A stretch of 64,000 nucleotides of DNA from NCBI RefSeq assembly GCF_017874475.1, contig NZ_JAGGLO010000002.1:62001-126000 (forward strand), written 5' to 3'. The notes below the pieces were generated by a model. It had not been told where the DNA came from and did no database searches. It saw only the letters and a list, made by a program, of their open reading frames with translations. Below, one piece after another: positions 33,972 through 43,035 of this stretch. Position numbers and translations under genes: made by a program. The stretch's first letter is position 1. Each line of letters starts with the position of its first letter. The DNA comes from Anaerococcus degeneri. GTDB lineage: Bacteria > Bacillota > Clostridia > Tissierellales > Peptoniphilaceae.

Positions 33972-34856
33972 TTACCCCTTAAATTTTAATACTGCTTCAT
34001 GACTTGGTATGGAAATACTAGCTCCCTTTTTTGTTACTGAGAGCGCTGACGCCTTTGTCGCAACTTCTAAACATTTTTCAATTCTTTCTCCCTTATAAAA
34101 ATAAGTTACGAAATAACCTGTAAATGTATCTCCTGCACCTGTGGTATCTACAGCATCTACCTTAAATGAATCTTGATTTATTAAATTATCCTTATCAAAA
34201 TACATAGACCCGTTTTTACCAAAAGTCTCAACTACTTTTAGAGATGGAAAATTATCTCTAAAATAATTAACTGCTTTTTTAGCATCAGAAACTTTCGCCA
34301 GTGCCTTTGCTTCTGTCTCATTTACTAAAAGAAGATCTATCTTATCAAGGTCAATTTTTTCGATCTCATCTGTTATAGGTGATGGATTTAGAACAATTTT
34401 TAGCCCATTTTCATAAGCCTTATTTACTATATATGGCATACAGTTAATCTCATTTTGTAATACTAGAATATCGTCTTTTTCAAAATGTGATAAAACCTCA
34501 TCAACATAAGACTCGCTATTATCAAAATTTGCCCCTTTATAAAGAACGATAGAATTTTCACCCTTATCATCAACTTGGATAATTGCATTGCCAGTAAGTT
34601 TATCGCTTTTTTTAAGTAGGCTTGTATCCACTCCAAAATTTTCCATCTCTTCGATAAGGAAGTTTCCATCAGTGCCTATACTTCCTGCGTGGTAGACGCT
34701 ATCTGATACCTTAGCCAGAGCAACTGATTGGTTTAATCCCTTGCCTCCAGCGCGTTTTTCTATTGATTCTGAACTTATTGTTTCCCCTGGTCTTACAATA
34801 TGTTCGACCCTAAAAAATATGTCAATATTAATAGAACCAAAATTAAGAATTTTCAT
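33972..34856 (-). CDS. rbsK: Ribokinase
   Basis: 294 residues, pfkB family. 'GGKGLNQSVALA' near the N-terminus and the C-terminal anion-hole and catalytic base 'DTTGAGDTFTGYF'. It phosphorylates ribose to ribose-5-phosphate. Overlaps the end of rbsR by 14 nt, so translation is coupled. Confidence 0.95.
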   Translation of the reverse strand: MKILNFGSINIDIFFRVEHIVRPGETISSESIEKRAGGKGLNQSVALAKVSDSVYHAGSIGTDGNFLIEEMENFGVDTSLLKKSDKLTGNAIIQVDDKGENSIVLYKGANFDNSESYVDEVLSHFEKDDILVLQNEINCMPYIVNKAYENGLKIVLNPSPITDEIEKIDLDKIDLLLVNETEAKALAKVSDAKKAVNYFRDNFPSLKVVETFGKNGSMYFDKDNLINQDSFKVDAVDTTGAGDTFTGYFVTYFYKGERIEKCLEVATKASALSVTKKGASISIPSHEAVLKFKG

Positions 34857-35844
34857 ATTTTATACCTACACTTTCTCTTTCAACAATCCTCGGATCTATA
34901 ACAACTTTTTCTGCAGGTTTTCCATCATTTATTAAATTATCAGCCATATCAATAGCTTCCTTGGCTAAAAGTTTAAGATTTTGATCAATAGATGTCAAAC
35001 CCGGTGTGATAATGTCATCAAAAAATAAATTATCATAAGAAATTATGCTTATCTCTTTCCCAATAGTAATATTATTTTCCTTAAAATAATTAATCAGTCC
35101 ATAAGAAGACATATCTGAAAAGGAAAAAATAGCATCAATATTCTTATCAATAAAAAATCTTCCAGATTTGTAGCCTTCTTCATAGGAATAATCTCCGTGA
35201 ATCATATTTGAAGAATCAATGTAAATTCCATAATCCATAGAAGCTTTGATCCCTCCGGATAACCTACGTGATGAGTTGGCAGTAGATCTAGGACCTAGGA
35301 GCATCCCTATATTCTTGTAGCCTCTTTTTATAAGATATTCAACAGCTAAATAACCACCTTTTTCATTATTACCGGTAACAATATTGTTCTTCCTATCTGT
35401 AAAATCATATTCATCTAGAAAAATAATATTATTCTTTTTTATATCATTTTCTGTTAAGCCGACAATATTTCTATCAACCACAAAGGAAGCCATAAAATAA
35501 TTATTTTTCAATATATTTACAAAATCTTTACTTTGCAAAAGCTTATTATTTGTATTGTAAATATATAAAAAATAGTCTTTTTCTCTAGCAAAATATGTAA
35601 GCTGCTTTATTATTGAAGAATAAAAGGGGTTTACGATATCAGGAATAACCACCATAATGGAGTTACCCTTCTTGCTCGCCAAAGCCTTTGCATAATTGTT
35701 AGGATTATAATTTAATTCGTGAGCAGCTTTGATTACTTTTTGTCTAGTAGCGTCGGATATTTTATTGTTTGTTTTGTTTAAAACCATCGAAACAGTAGTA
35801 ATAGATACTCCCGCTTTCTTAGCCACATCTTTTATATTCGCCAT
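34843..35844 (-). CDS. rbsR: LacI-family ribose operon repressor
   Basis: 333 residues. N-terminal LacI helix-turn-helix 'NIKDVAKKAGVSITTVSMVLNKTNNKISDATR' and a periplasmic-binding-protein-like effector domain. First gene of rbsRKDACB, so it most likely represses its own operon and responds to ribose. The palindrome TTAAAACGTTTTAC lies just downstream of the -10 box. Confidence 0.92.
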   Translation of the reverse strand: MANIKDVAKKAGVSITTVSMVLNKTNNKISDATRQKVIKAAHELNYNPNNYAKALASKKGNSIMVVIPDIVNPFYSSIIKQLTYFAREKDYFLYIYNTNNKLLQSKDFVNILKNNYFMASFVVDRNIVGLTENDIKKNNIIFLDEYDFTDRKNNIVTGNNEKGGYLAVEYLIKRGYKNIGMLLGPRSTANSSRRLSGGIKASMDYGIYIDSSNMIHGDYSYEEGYKSGRFFIDKNIDAIFSFSDMSSYGLINYFKENNITIGKEISIISYDNLFFDDIITPGLTSIDQNLKLLAKEAIDMADNLINDGKPAEKVVIDPRIVERESVGIKYENS

Positions 35845-35854
35845 TTTAACCTCA

Positions 35855-35904
35855 TTAAAACGTTTTACCTATATTTAGTATATTACAAATCACTCACTTG
35901 TCAA
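35855..35904 (-). promoter_or_regulatory. rbs promoter and LacI-type operator
   Basis: Minus strand: -35 TTGACA (35904-35899), 16-bp spacer, -10 TATACT (35882-35877). GTAAAACGTTTTAA (35868-35855) with a central CG lies between the -10 box and rbsR: a LacI-family operator for RbsR and/or CcpA. The remaining ~360 bp up to the flavodiiron gene end are AT-rich and contain only its terminator. Confidence 0.8.
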
Positions 35905-36223
35905 GTATCAATTTTAAATTTTTTTATTTTTTAAATTTCCATCGTTCTTATTTATCAATTTTCTCACAAGATGATTTTTACGCATCTATAATTCTTTTTT
36001 TATTATGATTAGTTAAATTACAGTAAAAATAATTAAGTATGGCATATTTTTATTAAAAAAATCGTGCTATAAAAAGCATTTTTTACTTCTACTAACACGA
36101 CTTATTATAGAGAAATTTTTTATAGACCTTTATTTCTAATATTTATCATAAATCTAGCTATAAGCTTTAAATCTTAAACCACCTACATATTAAATCTAAA
36201 GATTTACAATTTTTTCCAATAAA

Positions 36224-36260
36224 AAAGGCGAGGGTGCTCGCTTGAGTTTTCCTCGCCTTT
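36224..36260 (-). terminator. terminator of the flavodiiron operon
   Basis: AAAGGCGAGG / CCTCGCCTTT, 10-bp perfect stem with a 17-nt loop, followed leftward by TTTTTTATT. Confidence 0.9.
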
Positions 36261-36270
36261 AATTTTTCAT

Positions 36271-37524
36271 TTATTTTTTGCCTTTGTTTTGAGAAGCTGT
36301 TTTTTCTTTTTCTTCTCTTCTCTTCTTCATTGATTCTAAGATTCCGTCTACCATTGCGTCCATGTCTGGTTCTTTTGCTTTCTTTAGTGAAGATACCATG
36401 TCTAGACCTTCTGGAAGTACGTCCATTAGTCTCATTTCTTCGTCTATGAATTTTTCCATTTTTTCTGCTGCTTGTGGAGCCCATGTTCCGTTACCAATGA
36501 TTGAGATTGCTCTGTTTTGTAGGTTTAGAGCTTTCATATCTTCTAGGTAGTTAAGCATTACTGGATAGATGCCTAGGTTGTAGGTTACAGATGCTAGTAC
36601 GATGTTTGAGTATTTGAAGCTTTCTGCGATTAGTGTTGATACGTGTGTGCTTGATACGTCTCTTAGTGAGATGTTTGTCATGCCTTTTTCGCAAAGTTTG
36701 CTTGCAAGTGCTTGTGCTGCAAATTCTGTGTTGCCGTACATTGAAGCGTAAACGATTAGGACACCTTCTTCTTCTGGTTCATAGGTTGCCCAGTGAACAT
36801 ATTTGTCGATGATGTAGCCGAAGTTGTCTCTCCATACAAGTCCGTGTAGTGGGCAGATGTATTTAAGATCTAGGCCACCTGCTTTTGCTAGGGCTTTTTG
36901 TACGAATGTACCGTATTTACCTACGATGTTGGTGTAGTATCTACGTCCTTCATCTAGGTAGTCTCTATCCCAGTTTACTTCGTCTGCGAATAATCTACCG
37001 TTGTTTGCGATAAATGATCCGAATGCGTCTGCTGAGAATAGAACTTTGTCGTATGAATCATAAGACATTAATACTTCTGGCCAGTGTACCATTGGTGCTT
37101 CTACGAATGTGAATTCGTGTTTACCAAAGCTTACTGTGTCGCCTTCTTTAACTTCGATATACCTATCGTCTACATGGTAGCCGAATTGTCTCATGAACAT
37201 AATTCCTTTTTCAGAAGAAATTATCTTTAGATTTGGATATCTTTGTAGCATCAATTCTATTGATGAACAGTGGTCTGGTTCCATGTGGTGAACTATCAAG
37301 TAGTCTAGGTCCCTACCATTTAGAACTCTTGCTACGTTTACCATGTACTCTCTTGTGATTGCCCAGTCTACTGCATCGATTAGTACTGTTTTTTCGTCCA
37401 TTAATAGGTAGGAGTTGTATGATACACCTTCAGGAATTGGAAATATATTTTCAAATAAGGCTAATCTTCTGTCGTCTCCACCTACATAATATAAATCGTC
37501 TGTTACTTTTCTAACTGTATACAT
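36271..37524 (-). CDS. fprA: Flavodiiron protein (FprA-type oxygen reductase)
   Basis: 417 residues; AGGAGG precedes the start. N-terminal metallo-beta-lactamase-like diiron domain with 'HHMEPDHCSS' (HxExDH), a further His in 'PMVHWPEV', and 'PLHGLVWR'. C-terminal flavodoxin domain (~255-400) with FMN-binding 'YASMYGNTEFAA'. These enzymes reduce O2 (or NO) to water using electrons usually supplied by rubredoxin. A Lys/Glu-rich tail ends the protein. It is 12 nt downstream of the acyl-CoA dehydrogenase fusion, so the two are cotranscribed. Confidence 0.93.
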   Translation of the reverse strand: MYTVRKVTDDLYYVGGDDRRLALFENIFPIPEGVSYNSYLLMDEKTVLIDAVDWAITREYMVNVARVLNGRDLDYLIVHHMEPDHCSSIELMLQRYPNLKIISSEKGIMFMRQFGYHVDDRYIEVKEGDTVSFGKHEFTFVEAPMVHWPEVLMSYDSYDKVLFSADAFGSFIANNGRLFADEVNWDRDYLDEGRRYYTNIVGKYGTFVQKALAKAGGLDLKYICPLHGLVWRDNFGYIIDKYVHWATYEPEEEGVLIVYASMYGNTEFAAQALASKLCEKGMTNISLRDVSSTHVSTLIAESFKYSNIVLASVTYNLGIYPVMLNYLEDMKALNLQNRAISIIGNGTWAPQAAEKMEKFIDEEMRLMDVLPEGLDMVSSLKKAKEPDMDAMVDGILESMKKRREEKEKTASQNKGKK

Positions 37525-37536
37525 TATTACCTCCTA

Positions 37537-39462
37537 CTACTTTCTATCTGCTGGGAATTCCATCTTAATGAATTCGGATTTTTCTTCGCCAGAAACTGGT
37601 GATACCCAGCTGTCAGGAAGTTTATCAAATGGAGTGCCTGGCTCGATTCCTTGAGATGGATCTCCTACTTGAGGATCATATTCATATCCTGAACCTAAGT
37701 CTAAATAAACGTCTTCTTTTGGAGCCATTTTTCTTGGTTTAGATCTCTTAATTTTTGGTTGTGGTGGTGCTGGTTTCTTTGCTTCTCCATTATCAAGTTC
37801 TTTGATTAATAATGGAAGAATTTCCATAGCATCGCCTACTATACCGTAGTCACAGTTGTTGAAGATGTGAGCATTCTTGCTGTTGTTGATTGCAACGATT
37901 GTTGATGAGTCTTTCATTCCCTTTAAGTGTTGACCTGCGCCTGATACACCTACACCGATGTAGAGGTTGCCTTTGAAGGTCTGACCAGACATACCGATAT
38001 ATCTTTCAAGTGGAACGTATTTTAATGTTTCTGCAACTGGTCTAGATGATGAAATAGCTGCACCTGCTTGGTAAGCTAGGTCTTCTATTAGTTTCATGTT
38101 CTTTTTATCACCTATACCACGACCTGCTACAACAACTCTTTGTGCTTCGTTAATTGGTGTCATAGGATCTATTCCTATTGTGAAGTCATATCCGTCTTTC
38201 TTAAGAGCTGCTACAAGTTTTTTAACTGCTTCTTTTGGATCTCCTTCAAAGATTTCACCTTTACGTACACCTGCGATTGGAGCTGCAGATCCTTTTGATC
38301 CAGCTCTTTGCATCTTTGGAGCACGACCAACAGTGTTTGCACCAACTACTACTCTCATGATTTCGTTAGTACCTTCGTAGATTTGTGTAATCTTAGCGTC
38401 TCTGAAGAATCTTTCTACGTCAACACCCTTGATAAATCCAGAACCACCATATAGTTGAACTGCTTCAGTTGTAATCTTCATTGCAAGATCTGATGCAACT
38501 TGTTTAGCCATAGCTGCTTCTGCAGAATATCTTTCGTGATGTTCTTTAAGTTCTGCAGCAGAATAGATCATAAGTCTTGCACCGCGTAGGTATGTTGCCA
38601 TATCAGCAAGTTTGAATGTATTTCTTTGTAAGTGAGCAATTGGCATACCAAATTGTTCACGTTCTTTTGCATAAGCAAGGGCGGATTCATATGCGCCTTG
38701 GCCAATACCTAGAGCTTGAGATGCTATACCAATCCTACCACCATCTAGGGTAGCCATAGCTATAGCAAAACCTTGGCCTTCTTTACCAAGTAAGTTTTCT
38801 TTTGGAACTTTTACATTGTCAAAGTGTAATTCAGCTGTAGAAGATGATCTGATACCTAATTTGTCATAGTGATCAGAGAAGGTGAATCCTTCAAATTCTT
38901 TTTCTACGATGAATGCTGAAATACCGTGGGTACCAATACCTGGTGTTGTAACTGCAAATACTACATAGATGTCTGCCTTTGGAGCATTGGTGATAAAGAT
39001 TTTTTTACCATTAAGTATATAGTTATCGCCATCAAGAACTGCTGTTGTTTCTGTACCACCGGCATCTGAACCAGCGTTTTCTTCTGTTAAACCAAAAGCA
39101 CCTATTTTTTCACCTTTAGCAAGTGGAACTAGGTATTTTTGTTTTTGTTCTTCAGTACCAAAACCAAAGATTGGCCATGAACCTAAAGATGTATGTGCTG
39201 AGCAAATAACGCCCACACCACCGTCTACTCTTGATAATTCTTCTACTGTTATTGCATAAGAAATTACATCAAGACCTTGACCACCATATTCTTTTGGATA
39301 TGGGATACCCATAAATCCTAATTCACCCATTTCCTTAACTATATCATCAGGAAACTCGTTTTTTTGGTCGAGGTCGAAGGCGATTGGTTTTACCTTTTCT
39401 TCTGCGAAAGCTCTGACTTTTTTCCTAAGCTCTTCGTGTTGTTCTGTTGTCTTAAAAAGCAT
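37537..39462 (-). CDS. Acyl-CoA dehydrogenase / ETF-alpha / rubredoxin-like fusion
   Basis: 641 residues in three parts. 1-380: a full acyl-CoA dehydrogenase ('[16 protein letters not shown]', '[33 protein letters not shown]', the last including the catalytic Glu). ~400-545: the FAD-binding C-terminal half of ETF alpha ('[23 protein letters not shown]', '[12 protein letters not shown]', '[25 protein letters not shown]'). ~580-635: rubredoxin-like, keeping '[28 protein letters not shown]' and 'GEEKSEF', but both CxxC pairs are replaced (D, S, S, S). It probably acts in butyryl-CoA/crotonyl-CoA conversion with ETF as electron partner. No etfB is nearby. The rubredoxin-like tail cannot bind iron in the normal way. 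Confidence 0.9.
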   Translation of the reverse strand: MLFKTTEQHEELRKKVRAFAEEKVKPIAFDLDQKNEFPDDIVKEMGELGFMGIPYPKEYGGQGLDVISYAITVEELSRVDGGVGVICSAHTSLGSWPIFGFGTEEQKQKYLVPLAKGEKIGAFGLTEENAGSDAGGTETTAVLDGDNYILNGKKIFITNAPKADIYVVFAVTTPGIGTHGISAFIVEKEFEGFTFSDHYDKLGIRSSSTAELHFDNVKVPKENLLGKEGQGFAIAMATLDGGRIGIASQALGIGQGAYESALAYAKEREQFGMPIAHLQRNTFKLADMATYLRGARLMIYSAAELKEHHERYSAEAAMAKQVASDLAMKITTEAVQLYGGSGFIKGVDVERFFRDAKITQIYEGTNEIMRVVVGANTVGRAPKMQRAGSKGSAAPIAGVRKGEIFEGDPKEAVKKLVAALKKDGYDFTIGIDPMTPINEAQRVVVAGRGIGDKKNMKLIEDLAYQAGAAISSSRPVAETLKYVPLERYIGMSGQTFKGNLYIGVGVSGAGQHLKGMKDSSTIVAINNSKNAHIFNNCDYGIVGDAMEILPLLIKELDNGEAKKPAPPQPKIKRSKPRKMAPKEDVYLDLGSGYEYDPQVGDPSQGIEPGTPFDKLPDSWVSPVSGEEKSEFIKMEFPADRK

Positions 39463-39496
39463 ATAATCCTCCTTACATTATTATCCTTATAAAAGT

Positions 39497-39525
39497 ATTG
39501 TAGCCTTAAGAAAACGTTTTGTCAA
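39497..39525 (-). promoter_or_regulatory. promoter of the dehydrogenase-flavodiiron operon with cre-like site
   Basis: Minus strand: -35 TTGACA (39525-39520), 17-bp spacer, -10 TACAAT (39502-39497). The palindrome AAAACGTTTT (39520-39511) lies in the spacer and equals the core of the rbs operator, so CcpA or another LacI-family regulator may repress it. The rest of the 440-bp gap is AT-rich; TATAAT at 39893-39898 is the probable -10 box of the next lipoprotein. Confidence 0.7.
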
Positions 39526-39906
39526 GTATATTTTTTATTCCAAATATCTTATAAATTTGTTTGGCAAAACCCTCCTTTCTCCAAAAATAACTAAAAGTTA
39601 ATTGTCATAATTTATTCTTTACTAGAAAATCCAAGCAAAATCAGACATTCTTTTAAAATTCGAGAATGGTCTTTCAAAACATTTCCCTACCATAATATAT
39701 ATCCATTTTTGCGTTTTTTTAAACCGAAAATAAGGAATTTTTGGGTAAAAATCCACAAAAAAATCGACAATATTTCCATGCTTTTAAACAAAAAATAAAA
39801 ACGAACCACCAGGATTTTTTTTACAAACGTCATTGCCTTAAAGGCTTAAAAAAGTTTTAAGTTTTATAAATTGGCTTTGGGGTATAATATGTACAAGAGG
39901 TGTAAT

Positions 39907-40524
39907 ATGAAAAATAAATTATTTAAACCAATACTTTTATCAATTATGGCCCTTAGCCTAATTGGTTGTGAATCAAATAATATGGCAGATAAAAATTTAG
40001 GCGAAAACCAAGTAGTAGAAGCCCACGACGAAGATCAAAACTCTGGCAATAAACCTGCCGAAGATGATGTTAACAAGTCAGAATCTAAAGATAATAAAGA
40101 AAATGAAAATAAGGAAGATAGCAAAGTGGAAGATAAAAAAGAAGACGAAAAGAACCTTCACGAAAAAGACGGAAAATACGTCACAACCATGATTGCTAAA
40201 CTTAAGGGTGAAGCAGATGACTATATCACATCTACTGCCTATGATTATAAGTTTGAAGAAGACAGGTTTGTAGTTTCCGGATCCTTTGATTATCATGAAG
40301 ACCCAGAAAACTACGAAAAAGTTGAAGAAATCAAAAATAAAGAAGACCACAAATTTGTAATCAACGACAAAACTGTATTTGAAGCTGTTGGTGGAATGGC
40401 CCCAGCCAAAGAATTTACCAAGGAAGACTTCCTCAAATACCTAGAAGAGTGCAAGGATACAGGTCTTGCCCTAATAATTTTTGTAGAAAATGGAGTCGCA
40501 ACCAGCGTTTCAATTTCTTCATAA
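39907..40524 (+). CDS. Lipoprotein, unknown function
   Basis: 205 residues from the ATG at 39907, which has AGAGGTG upstream. Signal 'LSIMALSLIGC' with lipidated Cys, ~60 residues of Asn/Glu/Lys-rich linker, then a ~120-residue mixed alpha/beta domain beginning 'DGKYVTTMIAKLKGEADDYI'. No family recognised. Ends at a strong terminator. Surface-exposed by its signal. Confidence 0.75.
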   Translation: MKNKLFKPILLSIMALSLIGCESNNMADKNLGENQVVEAHDEDQNSGNKPAEDDVNKSESKDNKENENKEDSKVEDKKEDEKNLHEKDGKYVTTMIAKLKGEADDYITSTAYDYKFEEDRFVVSGSFDYHEDPENYEKVEEIKNKEDHKFVINDKTVFEAVGGMAPAKEFTKEDFLKYLEECKDTGLALIIFVENGVATSVSISS

Positions 40525-40545
40525 AAATATAATAAAAAAAGAAAT

Positions 40546-40587
40546 TTAAATCCCAGATGGCTAAACAAGTCGACTGGGATTTTTTTC
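40546..40587 (+). terminator. terminator of the 39907 lipoprotein gene
   Basis: AAATCCCAG / CTGGGATTTTTTT with a 16-nt loop. Confidence 0.88.
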
Positions 40588-40618
40588 TTCCTATCCGAAA
40601 AAATCTTATCATATTATC

Positions 40619-40647
40619 TTGATGAAGTAATAAAAGTATGGTAAAAT
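40619..40647 (+). promoter_or_regulatory. promoter of the 59-residue gene
   Basis: -35 TTGATG (40619-40624), 17-bp spacer, -10 TAAAAT (40642-40647). Confidence 0.65.
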
Positions 40648-40727
40648 ATAAGTATCAATAAGTTATCAAGGTAAATAGCTAACGATAAGACTCATACTTT
40701 ACTGATAATTAACAGAAAGGATTTATA

Positions 40728-40907
40728 ATGTTTAACTATAAAGAAAACGATTTTAAATCATACAAGACGATTTTTACCCAGCTTGGAGCAGCAGCAGGTG
40801 CTTATTCTAGCTTAGTTTTAAAAGATAATATAATTTTAGTATTCCTAGCTTGCCTGGGATTTGGCTATCTTCTTGGCCTTATCCTCGATAAGAAAAAGAT
40901 TTGCTAA
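40728..40907 (+). CDS. 59-residue membrane micro-protein
   Basis: ATG at 40728 with GAAAGGA upstream; TAA at 40905-40907. The product starts MFNYKENDFKSYKTIF and has one or two hydrophobic segments (~16-30 and ~36-52), ending 'LGLILDKKKIC'. Supported by its own promoter, ribosome site and downstream structured region plus terminator. The positively charged end after the last segment predicts a cytoplasmic C-terminus. Function unknown. Confidence 0.7.
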   Translation: MFNYKENDFKSYKTIFTQLGAAAGAYSSLVLKDNIILVFLACLGFGYLLGLILDKKKIC

Positions 40908-40917
40908 AATTTAGGAT

Positions 40918-40989
40918 AATGAGCAAGACCTTCCTCCCTTTTGGTCAAAATAAAATGCTTTATTAATTCTTTAACTAATCTTGCTCATT
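40918..40989 (+). ncRNA. possible structured RNA or 3' UTR domain
   Basis: An 11-bp perfect stem AATGAGCAAGA / TCTTGCTCATT encloses ~50 nt holding AATAAA-ATGC-TTTATT and a GACC/GGTC pairing that competes with the last bases of the main stem. It begins 10 nt after the micro-gene stop and is followed by a terminator at 40994-41020. It could be a processed small RNA or a 3' UTR element. Confidence 0.35.
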
Positions 40990-40993
40990 ACAA

Positions 40994-41020
40994 AAGGCCC
41001 CTGACGGGGCCTTGTTTTTT
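40994..41020 (+). terminator. terminator after the structured region
   Basis: Perfect AAGGCCCC / GGGGCCTT with a TGAC loop, followed by GTTTTTT. Confidence 0.92.
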
Positions 41021-41065
41021 ATCTTTAATCCTATCTGTATTCCAATATTAATTGAAATTTAAAAT

Positions 41066-41554
41066 CTAATAGATTTTAAATTTCAAAACTAAGCCGTTTT
41101 TTCTTTTTTCTTTTATTTTAAAACCAATTTTTTTGTGGAGGACCAATGATTTTTTATTAGAAATCCCAACTTCTGACCTTATTTCAGTTCCCTTTGCCAA
41201 AAGATTTATAACTTCCCTAACTAGCCTTTCCCCATAGCCTCGTCTCCTGTATTTTGGATTAGTTTCTAGGGCTTCTAATAGAAAAAATTCTCCTTCATCA
41301 TAGAGCCTAAGGGCGGATAAATGGGATTTTTCGTCTATTAAAATATCCAGGTAATTTTTTCCACTTGTTAAAAACTCATTTTCTATATAGGCCTTGTAGG
41401 ATTGTCTTACTTTTTGATACAAAATATTTTCATCAATTTTCTCGGTATAGTTAGCTTCGACCATAGATAAATTTTCCCAATTTGATTCCTCATAAAGATC
41501 CATTAACTTTTCTAGGTCTATGCCGTCTATTTTGTTTGTAAATACTATTTCCAT
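41066..41554 (-). CDS. GNAT-family N-acetyltransferase
   Basis: 162 residues. The acetyl-CoA-binding motif A is clear at ~96-115 ('NPKYRRRGYGERLVREVINLL', RRxGxG type), followed by 'NKKSLVLHKKIGFK', the usual motif B. The N-terminal third is not specific. Monocistronic. The acyl acceptor cannot be predicted. Confidence 0.82.
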   Translation of the reverse strand: MEIVFTNKIDGIDLEKLMDLYEESNWENLSMVEANYTEKIDENILYQKVRQSYKAYIENEFLTSGKNYLDILIDEKSHLSALRLYDEGEFFLLEALETNPKYRRRGYGERLVREVINLLAKGTEIRSEVGISNKKSLVLHKKIGFKIKEKRKNGLVLKFKIY

Positions 41555-41768
41555 TAGTAATTTTTCCTGCCTTATTATTTTTCACTCCTAATTATATGGC
41601 ATTTTTAATATAAGTCCTCAGTCGGACCTAGTTTTAATAATATTTTGTTTTTATATATCTTTGTTTTTTTATAGAAGTTTGAGAATAAATTGCATATTGT
41701 TGGAAAATTAGTATAATTTTTGGGTAATGTTCAAACAAGACAGAATATTTGAAGAAGAAAGGATACAT

Positions 41769-42935
41769 ATGAACAAGAAATTTAAGTTAACAGCTCTTGC
41801 TCTAGCCTTATCACTAGGCTTTGCAGGCTGTGCACAAGAAGCGGGTAAGAAAGTAGACGACGCTGCAAATGATGCTAAGGAAAAAATTGAAGAGGTCGCA
41901 GACGAAGCAAAAGACAAGGCTGAAGAAGTCAAAGATGACGCCAAAGAAAAGGTAGAAAATGCAGTAGAAGATGCTAAAAATCAAATGTCTGATGAAGAAT
42001 TTGCAACAGCTATAGAAGGCAAATTAGTTCTTAGAAGAAGCCTTAAGGCTCCACACGGCGAAGGCTCTTTCGCAAGAATAGCTGTAGTTACAGACGGAGA
42101 TAAGATTGTAGATGCAACAATAGATGAATTCCAATACTTTGACGCTGATTCTGATTTCGTTGCTCTTCCAAACCAAGACGAAGATACAGAATTCAAGGCA
42201 GGAAATGCTGAAGGTAAAATCCTTGGCTCAAAGATTATGAATAACGATCAATATTCAGCTTTAATGAAAGAAAAAGCAGGATCAACAGTTTCTATCGCTG
42301 ATAACTACAAAGCAATCCAAAATTTTGCCAAAGGCAAAACTATAGATGAACTTAAAGAAGTTGTAGCTGGTGCAGAAGATGGCAAGGCTATTGACGGTGT
42401 TACAGGTGCAACCCTTGTAGATACAAAGGGCTACCTAGAAGCTATCATCGAAACTGCTGAAAGTCGTGACAACGCAACAATCTTTGAAGCGACAAATGCT
42501 GATGATATCAAGGTTCAACAACTATTTGGTACAGCTGGCAACAAGAATGCTATAACAGATACATTTGTAGTCCTTGAAGGCGACAAAATCATCGCTGCAA
42601 ACATTGACGAATACCAATATATAGAAGGAAAAGGCGTTCCAAACTCTGATAAGAAATTTGGCGAAAACTTTGCTAATAAAGAAAAAGTCCTAGCATCAAA
42701 ACTAGAAAATAACGATGATTATTCAGGCAAAATGAAAGAAATTGCCAAGGCAACAAAGACCCTTAAGGAAAGTCTAAACGCTATCGAAGAATTTGCAGTG
42801 GGTAAAACTCCTGAAGAAATCAAAGAAGTAATCGATGGCAGCGAAGCTGGCAAACCAGTAGATGCTATCTCAGGTGCAACACTTACAAGTACAGTTGGCT
42901 ACCTAGAAGAAATCTACAATGCAGCTACAAAATAA
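41769..42935 (+). CDS. Lipoprotein with two FMN-binding-type domains (PplA-like)
   Basis: 388 residues from the ATG at 41769 (GAAAGGA upstream). Signal 'LALALSLGFAGC' with lipidated Cys, then ~50 residues of an Ala/Asp/Lys/Glu amphipathic repeat (period ~11). Two homologous domains follow, each with conserved 'KIMNNDQYSALMKE'/'KLENNDDYSGKMKE' and ending in a flavinylation-type motif: 'DGVTGATLVD' (~residue 216) and 'DAISGATLTS' (~residue 370). [S/T]GAT motifs are FMN-attachment sites for ApbE/FmnB. Architecture matches PplA-type lipoproteins of flavin-based extracellular electron transfer. No apbE or NDH-2 gene is in the window. Confidence 0.8.
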   Translation: MNKKFKLTALALALSLGFAGCAQEAGKKVDDAANDAKEKIEEVADEAKDKAEEVKDDAKEKVENAVEDAKNQMSDEEFATAIEGKLVLRRSLKAPHGEGSFARIAVVTDGDKIVDATIDEFQYFDADSDFVALPNQDEDTEFKAGNAEGKILGSKIMNNDQYSALMKEKAGSTVSIADNYKAIQNFAKGKTIDELKEVVAGAEDGKAIDGVTGATLVDTKGYLEAIIETAESRDNATIFEATNADDIKVQQLFGTAGNKNAITDTFVVLEGDKIIAANIDEYQYIEGKGVPNSDKKFGENFANKEKVLASKLENNDDYSGKMKEIAKATKTLKESLNAIEEFAVGKTPEEIKEVIDGSEAGKPVDAISGATLTSTVGYLEEIYNAATK

Positions 42936-42956
42936 GCTAATAAACTGATATAAGAA

Positions 42957-42985
42957 GAAACCGAGATTTTCTCGGTTCTTTTTTT
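42957..42985 (+). terminator. terminator of the flavin lipoprotein gene
   Basis: AACCGAG / CTCGGTT stem followed by CTTTTTTTC. Confidence 0.85.
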
Positions 42986-42994
42986 CGGCAATTA

Positions 42995-43035
42995 AAAAAG
43001 ACCTTGCCTTTTAAATCTAAAAGCAAGGTCTTTTT
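42995..43035. terminator. second, bidirectional terminator
   Basis: AAAAAGACCTTGC / GCAAGGTCTTTTT, 13-bp perfect stem, 15-nt loop. It is placed between the lipoprotein gene and the convergent MATE gene. The 170 bp from here to 43210 are AT-rich with nothing recognisable. Confidence 0.85.

Noticed and set aside
37537-37740. Frameshift or misread explaining the missing rubredoxin cysteines
   Set aside because: The frame is continuous, the surrounding rubredoxin residues are intact on both sides of each lost Cys, and the changes are separate substitutions.
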